A stretch of DNA of 64,000 nucleotides from Desulfobulbaceae bacterium UBA2273 (GTDB lineage: Bacteria > Desulfobacterota > Desulfobulbia > Desulfobulbales > Desulfurivibrionaceae), in NCBI GenBank assembly GCA_002347095.1, contig DDWZ01000006.1:24552-88551 (forward strand), written 5' to 3'. Numbering within the stretch: position 1 is the first letter of the stretch; each line of letters begins with the position of its first letter. Both the position numbers and the translations under genes were made by a program. Positions 16,163 through 25,692 of the stretch are shown piece by piece. Under the pieces are notes generated by a model. The model saw only the letters and a list, made by a program, of their open reading frames with translations. It did no database searches and was not told the DNA's origin.

Positions 16163-17494
16163 ATGATAAATTCCCGCGGTATTGCCATGGATACCCTCCT
16201 TGCCTGGGAGAAATCGCAGGAGCCGCTGGATCAGGTGCTGGAAAGCATGGTGTCCCTGGCTGCCATGGACGATCCGCGCGACAGGCAGCTTGTCATGGCT
16301 CTGGTCTACGGGGTTGTCCGCTGGCAAGGCTATCTGGATGCAAGTATCCAGAAATTTTCCAGCCATCCTCTGCGGCAGATGAAGCCTCTTACCCTCGCGG
16401 CGCTCAGGGTCGGTCTGTATCAGCTTATTTTTCTGGATCGGATACCGGAATCGGCGGCCATCAACGAAACGGTGCAGGCCTTGAAATTGGCCCGACAGCC
16501 GAAGTGGCTCTCCGGCTTTGTCAACGGGGTCCTCCGCGCCATGGCCCGGCAGAGAGCATCCCTGCCCGCGCCCGACGAGGCGGCGGCGGTGTTGAGCCAT
16601 CCGGCCTGGCTGGTGGCGCGTTGGGAAGAGTTGTTCGGCCAGGAACGGGCCAGGCGGATCTGCTGGATAAACAACACCTCGCCGGTGCTGGTGGTGCGGG
16701 TGAACACCCTGCGGATCTCCGTGGATGACTGGATGAGCCTTCTGCGGGGAAATGGGATTGACTGCGAGCGCGGCTTGTTTGCCCAGGAGTCGGTGCGGAT
16801 CGAAAATTTTCAAGGGTCTGTCACCGCCCTGCCCGGGTATGGGGAGGGCTTTTTCGTGGTCCAGGACGAAGCGGCGCAACTGGTCACCCAATTGCTGGGG
16901 CCGTTTGTCAGCGGGAGATATCTCGACGGCTGTGCCGGGCTTGGCGGCAAGGCGCTGCATCTGGCCCAGATGGTGCCGGATGGCGGCAGGGTGGTGGCGG
17001 TCGAACCCAGCCAAAAACGCCAGGCCCTGCTTAAAGCCAACGTGCAGCGCCTTGGCGGGCCGGAGATAGAAATCCACGGCACAACACTCCAAGAGTTTGC
17101 CGGACAGCCTCACGGGGGCTTTGCGGGCGTTCTTGTCGATGCACCCTGTTCCGGTCTTGGCGTTATCCGGCGGCAGCCTGATATCCGCTGGCAGCGATCG
17201 CTTGCAGCATTGCAGGGGTATCAGGATAGGCAACGGGAGTTGCTCATTGCCGCGGCAGGGCTTGTCGAAAAAAAAGGCGTGCTCGTCTATGCGACCTGCA
17301 GCATTGACCCAAGGGAAAATGACGAGGTGATTGGTGCCTTTCTCCGTGAGCATCCGGAATTTTCCACCACCCCGGCGCAGGAGTCTCTTCCCGAGGCGGC
17401 CATGGGCTTGTGCGATGGGGCGGGGTTTTTAAAAACCACTCCAGAGCAAGGCTTGGATGGATTTTTTGCGGCCAGAATGGTGAGAAAGGGATAG
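16163..17494 (+). CDS. rsmB: 16S rRNA (cytosine-967-C5)-methyltransferase
   Basis: RNA methyltransferase of 443 residues. Residues 1 to about 140 form a NusB-like RNA-binding domain (DRQLVMALVYGVVRWQGYLD, then ALRVGLYQLIFLDRIP). The C-terminal SAM domain has the cofactor loop YLDGCAGLGGKALHLAQMV, then VDAPCSGLGVIRRQPDIRW with the helper cysteine and YATCSIDPREND with the catalytic cysteine. It precedes uvrA by 94 bases on the same strand. Confidence 0.94.
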   Translation: MINSRGIAMDTLLAWEKSQEPLDQVLESMVSLAAMDDPRDRQLVMALVYGVVRWQGYLDASIQKFSSHPLRQMKPLTLAALRVGLYQLIFLDRIPESAAINETVQALKLARQPKWLSGFVNGVLRAMARQRASLPAPDEAAAVLSHPAWLVARWEELFGQERARRICWINNTSPVLVVRVNTLRISVDDWMSLLRGNGIDCERGLFAQESVRIENFQGSVTALPGYGEGFFVVQDEAAQLVTQLLGPFVSGRYLDGCAGLGGKALHLAQMVPDGGRVVAVEPSQKRQALLKANVQRLGGPEIEIHGTTLQEFAGQPHGGFAGVLVDAPCSGLGVIRRQPDIRWQRSLAALQGYQDRQRELLIAAAGLVEKKGVLVYATCSIDPRENDEVIGAFLREHPEFSTTPAQESLPEAAMGLCDGAGFLKTTPEQGLDGFFAARMVRKG

Positions 17495-17588
17495 CTCGTT
17501 ATTGTGCTCCCACAATTGATGATTATTGTGAATCATTGCGGCGCGTAAAAAAGAGTCCCTTTCGTTGTGAACTGCCAAGTGGTGTTCC

Positions 17589-20426
17589 ATGGAACCAAAA
17601 TACATCAGCATCCGGGGCGCCCGGATGCACAACTTAAAAAATATCAGCGTGGATCTGCCCCGCAACCGGCTGGTGGTTTTCACCGGCTTGAGCGGTTCGG
17701 GCAAGTCCTCGCTGGCCTTTGACACCCTCTATGCCGAGGGGCAGCGCCGCTATGTGGAATCGCTTTCCACCTATGCCCGGCAGTTTCTGGGGCAGATGGA
17801 AAAGCCCGAGGTGGATTCGCTGGAGGGGTTGAGCCCGGCGGTTTCCATCGAGCAGCGGACCACCAGCCGGAACCCCCGCTCCACGGTGGGGACCATCACC
17901 GAGATTTACGATCACCTGCGCTTGCTCTTTGCCCGGGTGGGCAGGCCCTATTGTCCGGAGTGCGGCGAGGAGATCAGGCCCCAGTCCGTGCAGGACATGG
18001 TGGCAAGCCTGCTCGCCCTTGCGGAGGGGACGAAGATCGTGCTGCTGGCCCCGCTGCTGGACGGAAAGAAGGGCGAGCACCAGGCGGTGCTGCAGAAGCT
18101 CCGGCGAGAGGGCTATGTCCGGGCGCGGATCGACGGGGAGATCCGCGATCTTGGTGAAGAAATTATCCTGGAAAAGAACAAGCGCCACACCATCCAGGCG
18201 GTTGTGGACCGGCTGGTGATCAAGCCCTCGGTGGCCAGGCGGCTCTCCGATTCCGTGGCCACCACCGTGCAGTTGGGCCAGGGCTTTTTGCTGGTGCAGT
18301 TGCCGGAAACCGGGCAGGAGACGCTGTACAGCGAACATGCCGCCTGCGTCCGCTGCGGCAAGAGTTTGCCGGAACTGTCCACCCAACTCTTTTCCTTCAA
18401 CAACCCCAAGGGCGCCTGCCCGGAATGCGGCGGCCTGGGGGTGAAGCAGTTTTTCGATCCGGAGCTGGTGGTGCCCAACCCCAAGCTCAGCCTCAACCAG
18501 GGCGCCATCCTTCCCTGGCAGTCCAACTCCCCCTCCACTTATACGCAAGAACTCATGGCTGGGCTGGCCCGGCAATACGGCTTTTCGCTGGACACCCCGT
18601 TTGCCGAGCTGCCCGAGCGGGCCAGGGAGGTTATTCTCCACGGGAGCGGGTTTGAGGATGTTGTCTTCGACTATGTGCGTTTTCGGCGCATCCATACCCA
18701 CCGCAAGCCATTCGGGGGGATTCTCCCGCAGTTGGCGCGGCGGTATCTGGAAACAGGCTCTGGCTCGGTGCGGGAGGAGCTGGAACAGTACATGAACGAG
18801 CAGGAGTGCCCGGCCTGTCATGGAGCGCGGCTCAGGCCCGAGGCGTTGGCCGTCCGGATCGGGGCGTGGAATATCCACGGCCTGACCAGCCAGAGTATCG
18901 GGGGGCTCATGGAAATCTTGCCAGCCCTTGCCTGGACGGATCAGGAGCTGTTCATTGCCGAGCGGATTTTGAAAGAGATCATGGACCGGCTCACCTTTTT
19001 GCACGATGTGGGGTTGGGCTACATCTCGCTGGCCCGCAAGGCGGCAACCCTCTCCGGCGGCGAGGCCCAGCGAATCCGGCTCGCCTCGCAGATCGGCTCG
19101 CGGCTGGCCGGGGTTTTGTACATCCTCGATGAGCCCAGCATCGGGCTGCACCAGCGGGACAATGCCCGGCTGATCAACACCCTGACCCGGCTGCGGGATC
19201 TGGGCAATACCGTGTTGGTGGTGGAGCACGACGAGGACACCATCCGGGCGGCGGATCATGTGCTGGACATGGGCCCAGGCGCCGGGGTGCATGGCGGGGA
19301 GGTGGTCTACAACGGCGAGGTGGCTGGGCTGTTGCGCCATAAAGCATCCATTACCGGCGGCTATCTTTCCGGCCGGTTGTCCATCCCGATCCCCAAAAAG
19401 CGGCGCCGGCCCGCCGCGAAAAAAGGATGGCTCAGCCTCCGGCAGGCCACGGCCAACAACCTGCAAAAGATCGATGTTCGTATTCCTCTTGGCTTGATGA
19501 CCTGCGTTACCGGGGTTTCCGGTTCCGGCAAAAGTTCATTGGTGATTGAGACCCTGTTCAAGGGGGCGGTGAATTATCTGGCGCACGGACCGGGACAATC
19601 CGGCAAAGGGTGTGCCTTTGAGGGTCTGGAGCAGATCGACAAGGTCATCGACATCGATCAGAGCCCCATCGGTCGCACACCCCGCTCCAATCCCGCCACC
19701 TATACCGGATTGCTTACTCCGGTGCGCGAACTTCTGGCCCGGTTGCCCGAGGCGCGGGCCAGAGGCTATCAGCCGGGCCGTTTCAGTTTTAACCTGAAGG
19801 GAGGGAGGTGCGAGGCATGCGAGGGCGAAGGGGTGATCAAGATCGCCATGCATTTTTTGCCGGACATCTATGTGACCTGCGAGGCCTGCGGCGGCAAACG
19901 CTACAATCAAGACACCCTGGATATCGCCTATCGGGGCAAGAATATCGCCGAAATCCTGGCCATGAACGTGGAGGAGGCCCTGGACTTTTTCGCCAAGGTT
20001 CCCCAGATCAAGGGCAAGCTGCAAACCTTGCTGGAGGTGGGGCTGTCCTATCTTGCCCTGGGCCAGTCTTCGGTGACCCTTTCCGGCGGCGAAGCCCAGC
20101 GGATAAAGCTGGCCAAGGAGTTGAGCAAACGCAGCACCGGCAGGACCCTGTACATCATGGATGAACCGACAACCGGGCTCCATCCGGCGGACATTCAGCA
20201 TCTGCTCCATGTGCTGAACCGGCTGGTGGAGAGCGGCAATACCGTGGTGATCATCGAGCACAATCTCGATGTGATCAAAACCGCCGATCATCTCATCGAT
20301 CTGGGCCCCGAGGGCGGGGATCAAGGCGGCGCCATTGTCGCCCAAGGCACTCCGGAAGAGGTGGCCCGGGTCACGGAATCGTACACCGGTCAGTTTCTCA
20401 AGAAGATTTTGTCAGGAAGGAATTAG
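17589..20426 (+). CDS. uvrA: excinuclease ABC subunit A
   Basis: DNA-damage recognition ATPase of nucleotide excision repair, 945 residues, full length. Two ABC ATPase modules are visible: the first Walker A is GLSGSGKSS at residues 33-41, with the signature LSGGEAQRIRLASQIG and YILDEPSIGLHQRD; the second has GVSGSGKSSL, TLSGGEAQRIKLAKEL and YIMDEPTTGLHPAD. Zinc-binding cysteines appear as CPECGEE..., CVRCGK / CPECGG, CPAC, and the C-terminal CEACEGEGV/CEACGGKR pair. uvrB and uvrC are not adjacent. Confidence 0.99.
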   Translation: MEPKYISIRGARMHNLKNISVDLPRNRLVVFTGLSGSGKSSLAFDTLYAEGQRRYVESLSTYARQFLGQMEKPEVDSLEGLSPAVSIEQRTTSRNPRSTVGTITEIYDHLRLLFARVGRPYCPECGEEIRPQSVQDMVASLLALAEGTKIVLLAPLLDGKKGEHQAVLQKLRREGYVRARIDGEIRDLGEEIILEKNKRHTIQAVVDRLVIKPSVARRLSDSVATTVQLGQGFLLVQLPETGQETLYSEHAACVRCGKSLPELSTQLFSFNNPKGACPECGGLGVKQFFDPELVVPNPKLSLNQGAILPWQSNSPSTYTQELMAGLARQYGFSLDTPFAELPERAREVILHGSGFEDVVFDYVRFRRIHTHRKPFGGILPQLARRYLETGSGSVREELEQYMNEQECPACHGARLRPEALAVRIGAWNIHGLTSQSIGGLMEILPALAWTDQELFIAERILKEIMDRLTFLHDVGLGYISLARKAATLSGGEAQRIRLASQIGSRLAGVLYILDEPSIGLHQRDNARLINTLTRLRDLGNTVLVVEHDEDTIRAADHVLDMGPGAGVHGGEVVYNGEVAGLLRHKASITGGYLSGRLSIPIPKKRRRPAAKKGWLSLRQATANNLQKIDVRIPLGLMTCVTGVSGSGKSSLVIETLFKGAVNYLAHGPGQSGKGCAFEGLEQIDKVIDIDQSPIGRTPRSNPATYTGLLTPVRELLARLPEARARGYQPGRFSFNLKGGRCEACEGEGVIKIAMHFLPDIYVTCEACGGKRYNQDTLDIAYRGKNIAEILAMNVEEALDFFAKVPQIKGKLQTLLEVGLSYLALGQSSVTLSGGEAQRIKLAKELSKRSTGRTLYIMDEPTTGLHPADIQHLLHVLNRLVESGNTVVIIEHNLDVIKTADHLIDLGPEGGDQGGAIVAQGTPEEVARVTESYTGQFLKKILSGRN

Positions 20427-20606
20427 GCGAGTAATGCGCGAATCCTCAACCCAATTACCGAAGGGAGCGTCAGGCGATTCGGCGGAAAATTGAAAAGACC
20501 CGTTGAAGTTTCGGCATATTTCATTATAAAGAATGGAGTGCGGTACAATAAGCAGGTTGAACCATGGCGCTTGCCATAGAGAAACTCAGACAAGGAATTG
20601 CGAATC

Positions 20607-21083
20607 ATGGCGGAAGAGAATAAAGAGGACGCTCAAGCCCCGCAACCACCTATTTTCCGGTTGCAGAAGATGTACCTCAAGGATTTATCCTTTGAAAACC
20701 CCGAGGCTCCGGATGTTTTTTTGGCCAAAGGCGAACCCAAGGTTGATGTGAACCTGGGATTAAAGCACCGGAAGATGGAGACGGAAGATCATTATGAGGT
20801 CACCCTGTCCATCACCGCCAAGGTGACCAACAGCCAGAGTGAGAAAACCCTTTTTATCATTGAGATCGAGCATGCCGGGGTGTTTTTGCTGAAAAATATT
20901 CCCGAGGAGCACATGCAACCGGTGCTGTCGGTGGAATGCGCTGCCCTGCTCTTTCCGTTTACCCGGCAGATAATCAGCCAGGTTTCGGTGGACGGCGGAT
21001 TTATCCCCTTCCTTATGGAGCCGATTAATTTTCATGCCCTGTATGAAAATTCAAAAAGGCAGAAGGCGGCGGAACAGCAATAG
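20607..21083 (+). CDS. secB: protein-export chaperone SecB
   Basis: Cytosolic homotetrameric chaperone that delivers unfolded preproteins to SecA, 158 residues. Family segments are PIFRLQKMYLKDLSFENP, SEKTLFIIEIEHAGVF and the conserved ECAALLFPFTRQIISQV. The ATG at 20607 (MAEENKEDA) follows AAGGA by ten bases; a TTG at 20598 is a less likely start. A bidirectional terminator separates it from the convergent secretin gene. Confidence 0.96.
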   Translation: MAEENKEDAQAPQPPIFRLQKMYLKDLSFENPEAPDVFLAKGEPKVDVNLGLKHRKMETEDHYEVTLSITAKVTNSQSEKTLFIIEIEHAGVFLLKNIPEEHMQPVLSVECAALLFPFTRQIISQVSVDGGFIPFLMEPINFHALYENSKRQKAAEQQ

Positions 21084-21108
21084 ACGCAGTGGAAAGTTGA
21101 GAAAGAAA

Positions 21109-21135
21109 AAGCCCGGCGATTGCCGGGCTTTTTTT
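21109..21135. terminator. bidirectional terminator between secB and the pilus operon
   Basis: AAGCCCGGC (21109-21117) with GCCGGGCTT (21122-21130), a T-run on the plus side and a run of A on the left that acts as T on the minus strand. It can end both secB and the convergent pilus operon. Confidence 0.88.
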
Positions 21136-21158
21136 GTGGAGCAAAGGGCGATTGAGAA

Positions 21159-22826
21159 TCAAAGAATTTTGGGTTGGAGCATGATGACCAGCTCGCTTTT
21201 TTTGGTGGATTTGACGGAGTGGGAGAAGAGATTGCCAAGAATAGGAATATCGCCAAGGAAAGGCACTTTATTGCTGCCGATGCCCGATTCCGCATTGTCA
21301 ATAAGACCGCCCACGACCACCACCTGCCCGCTTTTGACGCGGACAGTGGTATTCATTTCCCGTAGCTTAATCCTGGGGACACCGATCACGCCACCCCAAC
21401 CGGTAATATACTCAACTTCATTACCTTCAAGCTTTGAGGTGACCGGGGTCAGGGTGAGGATAATCTCATCGTTGTCCATGATGGTGCCGATGACCGACAT
21501 GCCGATGCCGGACATGAGGGTTGCCGTTGTAACGGTGTAGGTAACCGCCCCGGTGGTGCCATCGACCCTAGATTCAACCTTGTCGATATATTTGACACTG
21601 TCGCCAGCGGTAATAAGACCTGGCTGGCCGTTCATAATGCTCAGTTTCGGATTGGCCAGCACGTTGGTGTCGCCCTGGGTGTCGAGAAAATTCAGGGCAA
21701 GGGAAAATGGATTGGCGCCAGCGGCAAGAGCGACCTTGCTCACAACCCTGCCACCGCTGTTGGCCTCGGCTGCATCATAGATAATACCGTTGGGGCCAAA
21801 CAGGGTGAAATCGACATTTTTTCCGGTAAGGAAATTGGTCCAGTCGATGCCTCGGTTCTCGGTGTTATCGATAGAAACCTCGACAATTTTCGCCTCGATG
21901 GAGATTTGGCGGTAGAGTTCTGTTTTTAGATTATCGAGATAGACGGCGATCTTCTCGACGAGAGGCCTCGGGGCGGTCACGGTGATCAACCCGATGGGTT
22001 TGTCGATGCTGTAATAGCCTTTTCCTGCCTGGACATTGCGCTTGTTCGTCGTGCTTGTCTGCTTGGCGGGGGTGGGGGGCTGCGCTGCGGTGTCTCCCGC
22101 AGGGGCGGCTTCAGAAGAGGGGGTGGTGACGGTCTCTTCCCATATCCCAAGTATTTGATCAAGATTGCCACTGATATTGGCCCAAATATCAAAATCGTTT
22201 TTCTCGCTCGTCAACTGGATATTGCCTTTCAGGCCGCTTGTAGTTGCGCCGCCTCCCAGCACATCCCCGCCGACTCCGGTATTATAGGTGGATTTCATGA
22301 ACGGCATGGCCACATGGAATTTCCGGGTTTCCCGGTACTTGACCACAATGGTATTGCCCTGAACCTCGTGGAAATAATCCTTTTGTCTGAGGATATTTTC
22401 CAGTGACCTGAAAAAATCATCCTCTGCCCGGATATCCACATCCACCATGGCCATCTGGTCAACATCGCTGGCCCAACTGATATTCATACCCTTCAGGGCA
22501 GCCAACCGTTTCATGATGTCCCGCAAGGCCACGGGACCGGTATTGGAGGAAATATCGGCGCCAACCGGGATGGTAAGGCCTTCCGCGCCCCCGGTTCCAA
22601 TATTCTGGGTAGAAGTTTCTCCCAGCATATACGTCGGATTCTGGTAGCGGACCGGCAACTGGCCTGCTTCCAGGGTTTTAGACTGTTTCCCGGCGATTGA
22701 CGTCTTTGCCGCCAGCGGATCTTGCGTTGCCTCGGTTTTGGCGGCAGGTGCGCAAGCGGAAATGAGCAGCAGGGAGATCGCTGCAGTGACAAACAAGGCG
22801 AGAGCATTTCGAGTTTTCTTTTTCAT
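21159..22826 (-). CDS. pilQ: secretin lipoprotein (PilQ/MshL-like)
   Basis: Outer-membrane secretin that forms the pilus exit channel, 555 residues. It starts with a lipoprotein signal: MKKKTRNALALFVTAAISLL followed by the lipobox L-I-S-A-C. An STN/N0 domain follows (RDIMKRLAALKGMNISWASD, then RAEDDFFRSLENILRQKDYF), then a Pro/Thr-rich linker, and the secretin core ending VKSGQVVVVGGLIDNAESGI, VPFLGDIPILGNLF and KSELVIMLQPKIL. AMIN domains, present at the start of typical PilQ, are absent and are found in the preceding gene, so the layout is nearer to MshL. I reject the longer reading to 23207, whose extra residues overlap the upstream gene. Last gene of the pil operon. Confidence 0.9.
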   Translation of the reverse strand: MKKKTRNALALFVTAAISLLLISACAPAAKTEATQDPLAAKTSIAGKQSKTLEAGQLPVRYQNPTYMLGETSTQNIGTGGAEGLTIPVGADISSNTGPVALRDIMKRLAALKGMNISWASDVDQMAMVDVDIRAEDDFFRSLENILRQKDYFHEVQGNTIVVKYRETRKFHVAMPFMKSTYNTGVGGDVLGGGATTSGLKGNIQLTSEKNDFDIWANISGNLDQILGIWEETVTTPSSEAAPAGDTAAQPPTPAKQTSTTNKRNVQAGKGYYSIDKPIGLITVTAPRPLVEKIAVYLDNLKTELYRQISIEAKIVEVSIDNTENRGIDWTNFLTGKNVDFTLFGPNGIIYDAAEANSGGRVVSKVALAAGANPFSLALNFLDTQGDTNVLANPKLSIMNGQPGLITAGDSVKYIDKVESRVDGTTGAVTYTVTTATLMSGIGMSVIGTIMDNDEIILTLTPVTSKLEGNEVEYITGWGGVIGVPRIKLREMNTTVRVKSGQVVVVGGLIDNAESGIGSNKVPFLGDIPILGNLFSHSVKSTKKSELVIMLQPKIL

Positions 22827-22980
22827 AATGGCAGTCTTTCTACTTTTTAGAGGTGAAAGAAATTTGTTGAAATCGCAAAAAAACCGCGTTTGCAACAGTG
22901 GCCGCTCTGTAACTTTTTGAATTCCGTCACGGACCTGTGTCATCGTTTCCATGTGCGAGCCCATCACATCAACCAGAGCC

Positions 22981-25098
22981 CTAATTTGCCGCGGCAACTC
23001 TTCCTTTAATGAACTGACGCAAGTCTTCCGGCACCGCATAACCGGAAAGCAGGATAGCATTGTATGCCGCAACCGCTTGGGCGGAATGTCCCAGCTTGTC
23101 AAGAATGCGGGCCTTGGCCACCAGGGTGTCAAGGGTATCGCCGAACAGGGCTTCATGTCTGTCCAGCAGGGCCAGGGCGCCATTGTAACTTTGGTATTCT
23201 TCGGCAAAGGAAGCGTAACTGATCAGCGCTTCGCTTGAGGGCGTATCTCCGCTGATTGCCAAGTCAAAGTATGTTTTTGCCGCTTCGGTTTTTTTCATGT
23301 TGGCCGAGCCAATGGCCGCCTGCAGCGCTGCTTCCGCGTTGGCTGGCTCAAGGGTCAGGGTTGCCTTGGCATAGTGCACGGCCTTGGCGTTCAGCCCGAG
23401 CTGAGTAAGGCAGAGCGAGGCGATGCGGCTTGCCAGTTGGGCATTTTCAGGCCAGTTGGCGAAGGCTGCTTCGTAAAGAGCCAAGGCCTTTTCGGGTTGG
23501 CCGTTTTTTTCGGCGGCAGTGGCTTGTTGAATGAGGGTTTTCGCTTCGACAACCCCTTTGGGCGTCTCGAGGCGCTGCTTTACCGAGATGGCCTCAATCC
23601 TTTCGCCCCCCTTGATGGAAACTGCTTCAGTGGCGGCTTTGGGCCATTGGAATTGTTTGGTCTTGGGCGAGATGACAATGGTGTTGAACCGCTCCTCTTT
23701 TTGCAATTCCTTGAGATTGAGGATGATGTCCAAGGCAAAATCCCACGGGATATCGTTGAGCGCAAGAGTCAGTGTGCCGCTGACCCCTTCATCAACAACA
23801 ATATTCTGGCCGCTTATTTCACCGAACAGCCGGAATACATTGTGGAGATCGATTTTAAAGAAGTCCACGGTGATTTTCTGTTTTTCATATCCAGCGAAAG
23901 CAAACGAGTCCGCCTTGGCGGTTTTTTCCGAGGCCTTCTGGGATGGAGCGGAAGCACCCCCCTTGGCTGTTTTGTTTTCCGGAGACGGTTTGCCGGCAAC
24001 GGATTTTGGTTTGGCTTTTGCTGTGCTGGTGAACTTAGGAACGATCAACTCCGGGGCGATGGCCTCCTGGAGAGGAGCCGCAGGGGCAGAGGCTGCCGAA
24101 GTTTCCGGAGGAGCAAGCTCTGCGGCGGAAAGGGAAGGAGCAGGTTCAGGCTGTGCGGGAAGCATTATTGCTTCAGGTTGTCGAGCTTCGGTTGTTTTTG
24201 GCGGTGCACTGTGCTTCATGATGCCCGCCACGACGGGCGCGGTCATGGGCGCAGAAGGCTCGACGATTTTCACCAACAAGCCGTCGGGCCTATTTTCCAG
24301 CTCATAGGTGAACAGCTCTTTCAACCCGGAATCAAAAACGATGCGAACCGCTGAATTGCGCTGCGCCGCGCGGATTTTTCCCAAGGCCGTTCCAACCGTG
24401 TGCTGCAGCATTCTCCCAGGGAGCACAACATTGGCGATGTCAATATACATTCTGGCCGGCAGGGCGCCTCTCTTCACAAGGTGGGCCTTCTGGAAATCAT
24501 TGACTGGTCCGTTGGTTTTGATGAAGACGCGGGTTTCAGCCGGGTTGGTGGTGTCAATTTCAATGTCCTCAAGCATTGATGCCGGACGAGATTGCGGATT
24601 TATTGCGGGTGCTGGCTGCTGTTCCGGTTCGGTTGCCGTCTGTTCGAGGTGAGCGGGCAGGGGCATTGTCTTGGCAAAACTGACGACAATATTGTTCCCC
24701 TTTCTTTCGATGGTATAGGCCGGATCGTCCGAGAGGTATATCTCCAGGCGGGCTATGGCCGGGTCTTGATCGGTCAAGGCGATATTTTTAATTTCCTGTA
24801 CCGGACCCTGCGGCAGATTTACCGGAATTGCCGTGGAATCAAGGAGTCTGGCGTCGGCAATGTCCAGCACGATCCGTAGGGGATCGAAGAGCTCGTACAT
24901 GGTGTAGGTGGGTGGCGTCGCGCCTTGGACGACCAGTTGCAGACCATCGGCGGTCTGCTCGAGGGTGATACCTGATATTGTGTAGGATGCCTTTGTCTGG
25001 GAACCGCTCTTTTGGGCAAAAGTTGTCCCGGTCACAAGAAAACAGAATATCATCAGCCCGGCAGAGATACATTTCAGGCGGGTAATAACGGGTGTCAT
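22981..25098 (-). CDS. AMIN-AMIN-STN-TPR pilus assembly protein
   Basis: A 705-residue exported protein between pilP and the secretin gene. Residues 1-28 are a signal peptide (GLMIFCFLVTGTTFA). Two AMIN-like beta domains follow (about 38-140, YTISGITLEQTADGLQLVVQ; and about 178-285, LEDIEIDTTNPAETRVFIKT), a long Pro/Ala-rich linker, an STN/secretin-N0-like domain at about 405-500 (ITVDFFKIDLHNVFRLFGEI then ISGQNIVVDEGVSGTLTLAL), and C-terminal TPR-like helices (about 520-700). AMIN domains bind peptidoglycan and N0 domains contact secretins, so it probably anchors the secretin to the wall and combines the PilQ N-terminus with a PilF-like TPR pilotin. The start ATG overlaps the pilP stop (TAATG), implying translational coupling. 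Confidence 0.8.
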   Translation of the reverse strand: MTPVITRLKCISAGLMIFCFLVTGTTFAQKSGSQTKASYTISGITLEQTADGLQLVVQGATPPTYTMYELFDPLRIVLDIADARLLDSTAIPVNLPQGPVQEIKNIALTDQDPAIARLEIYLSDDPAYTIERKGNNIVVSFAKTMPLPAHLEQTATEPEQQPAPAINPQSRPASMLEDIEIDTTNPAETRVFIKTNGPVNDFQKAHLVKRGALPARMYIDIANVVLPGRMLQHTVGTALGKIRAAQRNSAVRIVFDSGLKELFTYELENRPDGLLVKIVEPSAPMTAPVVAGIMKHSAPPKTTEARQPEAIMLPAQPEPAPSLSAAELAPPETSAASAPAAPLQEAIAPELIVPKFTSTAKAKPKSVAGKPSPENKTAKGGASAPSQKASEKTAKADSFAFAGYEKQKITVDFFKIDLHNVFRLFGEISGQNIVVDEGVSGTLTLALNDIPWDFALDIILNLKELQKEERFNTIVISPKTKQFQWPKAATEAVSIKGGERIEAISVKQRLETPKGVVEAKTLIQQATAAEKNGQPEKALALYEAAFANWPENAQLASRIASLCLTQLGLNAKAVHYAKATLTLEPANAEAALQAAIGSANMKKTEAAKTYFDLAISGDTPSSEALISYASFAEEYQSYNGALALLDRHEALFGDTLDTLVAKARILDKLGHSAQAVAAYNAILLSGYAVPEDLRQFIKGRVAAAN

Positions 25099-25625
25099 TA
25101 TTTTTCTCCCTCTTTGCTTAAGGTCATCTCAATTTTGCGGGATGTGCGTTCACCGGTCACGGTTTTCAGCGACTGCTCGATGATTACCTTGTCGTGGGCT
25201 ATTTGTACAACTTCGCCATTTTCTCCGATCTTCGTGCCCTTGCGGAGCACATAGCCAATGCCGGAGGAGTCCTGCACCATGGCCAATAGTCCGCGTTTGC
25301 CTGAAACAATGGCGACCAGGGTTAACTGGGCTGGCTCATATTTTTGGGTTCCCGTCAATTCCGCCTTGGCCTTGGCCTCTGCTTTCATGATTTCCTGGGT
25401 GAGAAAAGGAAAAAATGGGTCCGGCCTTTCACGGTTATAAATAAAGGGGAGCGCCTGGCCGCTGGCAAGGGCAGATTCCAAGGCTTGATTAGGATCCGTG
25501 GCGGCTGTTTCCGGAGGGAGGGATTCCGGTTGAGCATACGCTGGGTTACACGCGCCCGCACAGTACACGCTTGCAATGAGGGCAACCGCAAGGAAAATAT
25601 TTTTTGAGTTCATGCTGTTCGTCAT
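25098..25625 (-). CDS. pilP: type IV pilus assembly protein PilP
   Basis: Periplasmic alignment-complex protein that links the inner-membrane PilNO pair to the secretin, 175 residues. The N-terminus has a hydrophobic export signal with cysteines (IFLAVALIASVYCAGACNPA) that may be a lipoprotein signal. Family features are the linker RPDPFFPF and the beta domain with LTLVAIVSGKRGLLAMVQDS, GIGYVLRKGTKIG and NGEVVQIAHDKVIIEQ. The stop codon overlaps the start of the next gene. Confidence 0.92.
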   Translation of the reverse strand: MTNSMNSKNIFLAVALIASVYCAGACNPAYAQPESLPPETAATDPNQALESALASGQALPFIYNRERPDPFFPFLTQEIMKAEAKAKAELTGTQKYEPAQLTLVAIVSGKRGLLAMVQDSSGIGYVLRKGTKIGENGEVVQIAHDKVIIEQSLKTVTGERTSRKIEMTLSKEGEK

Positions 25626-25692
25626 GGGAAGAGGTTCTCGCCGAATGGAACTGTCAACACTCGCACCCTTGTAATTCCTTACCGTTGACCTG

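Noticed and set aside
22827-23207. N-terminal extension of the secretin
   Set aside because: It overlaps the AMIN protein gene and would bury the lipoprotein signal; the ATG at 22826 gives a perfect lipobox start.
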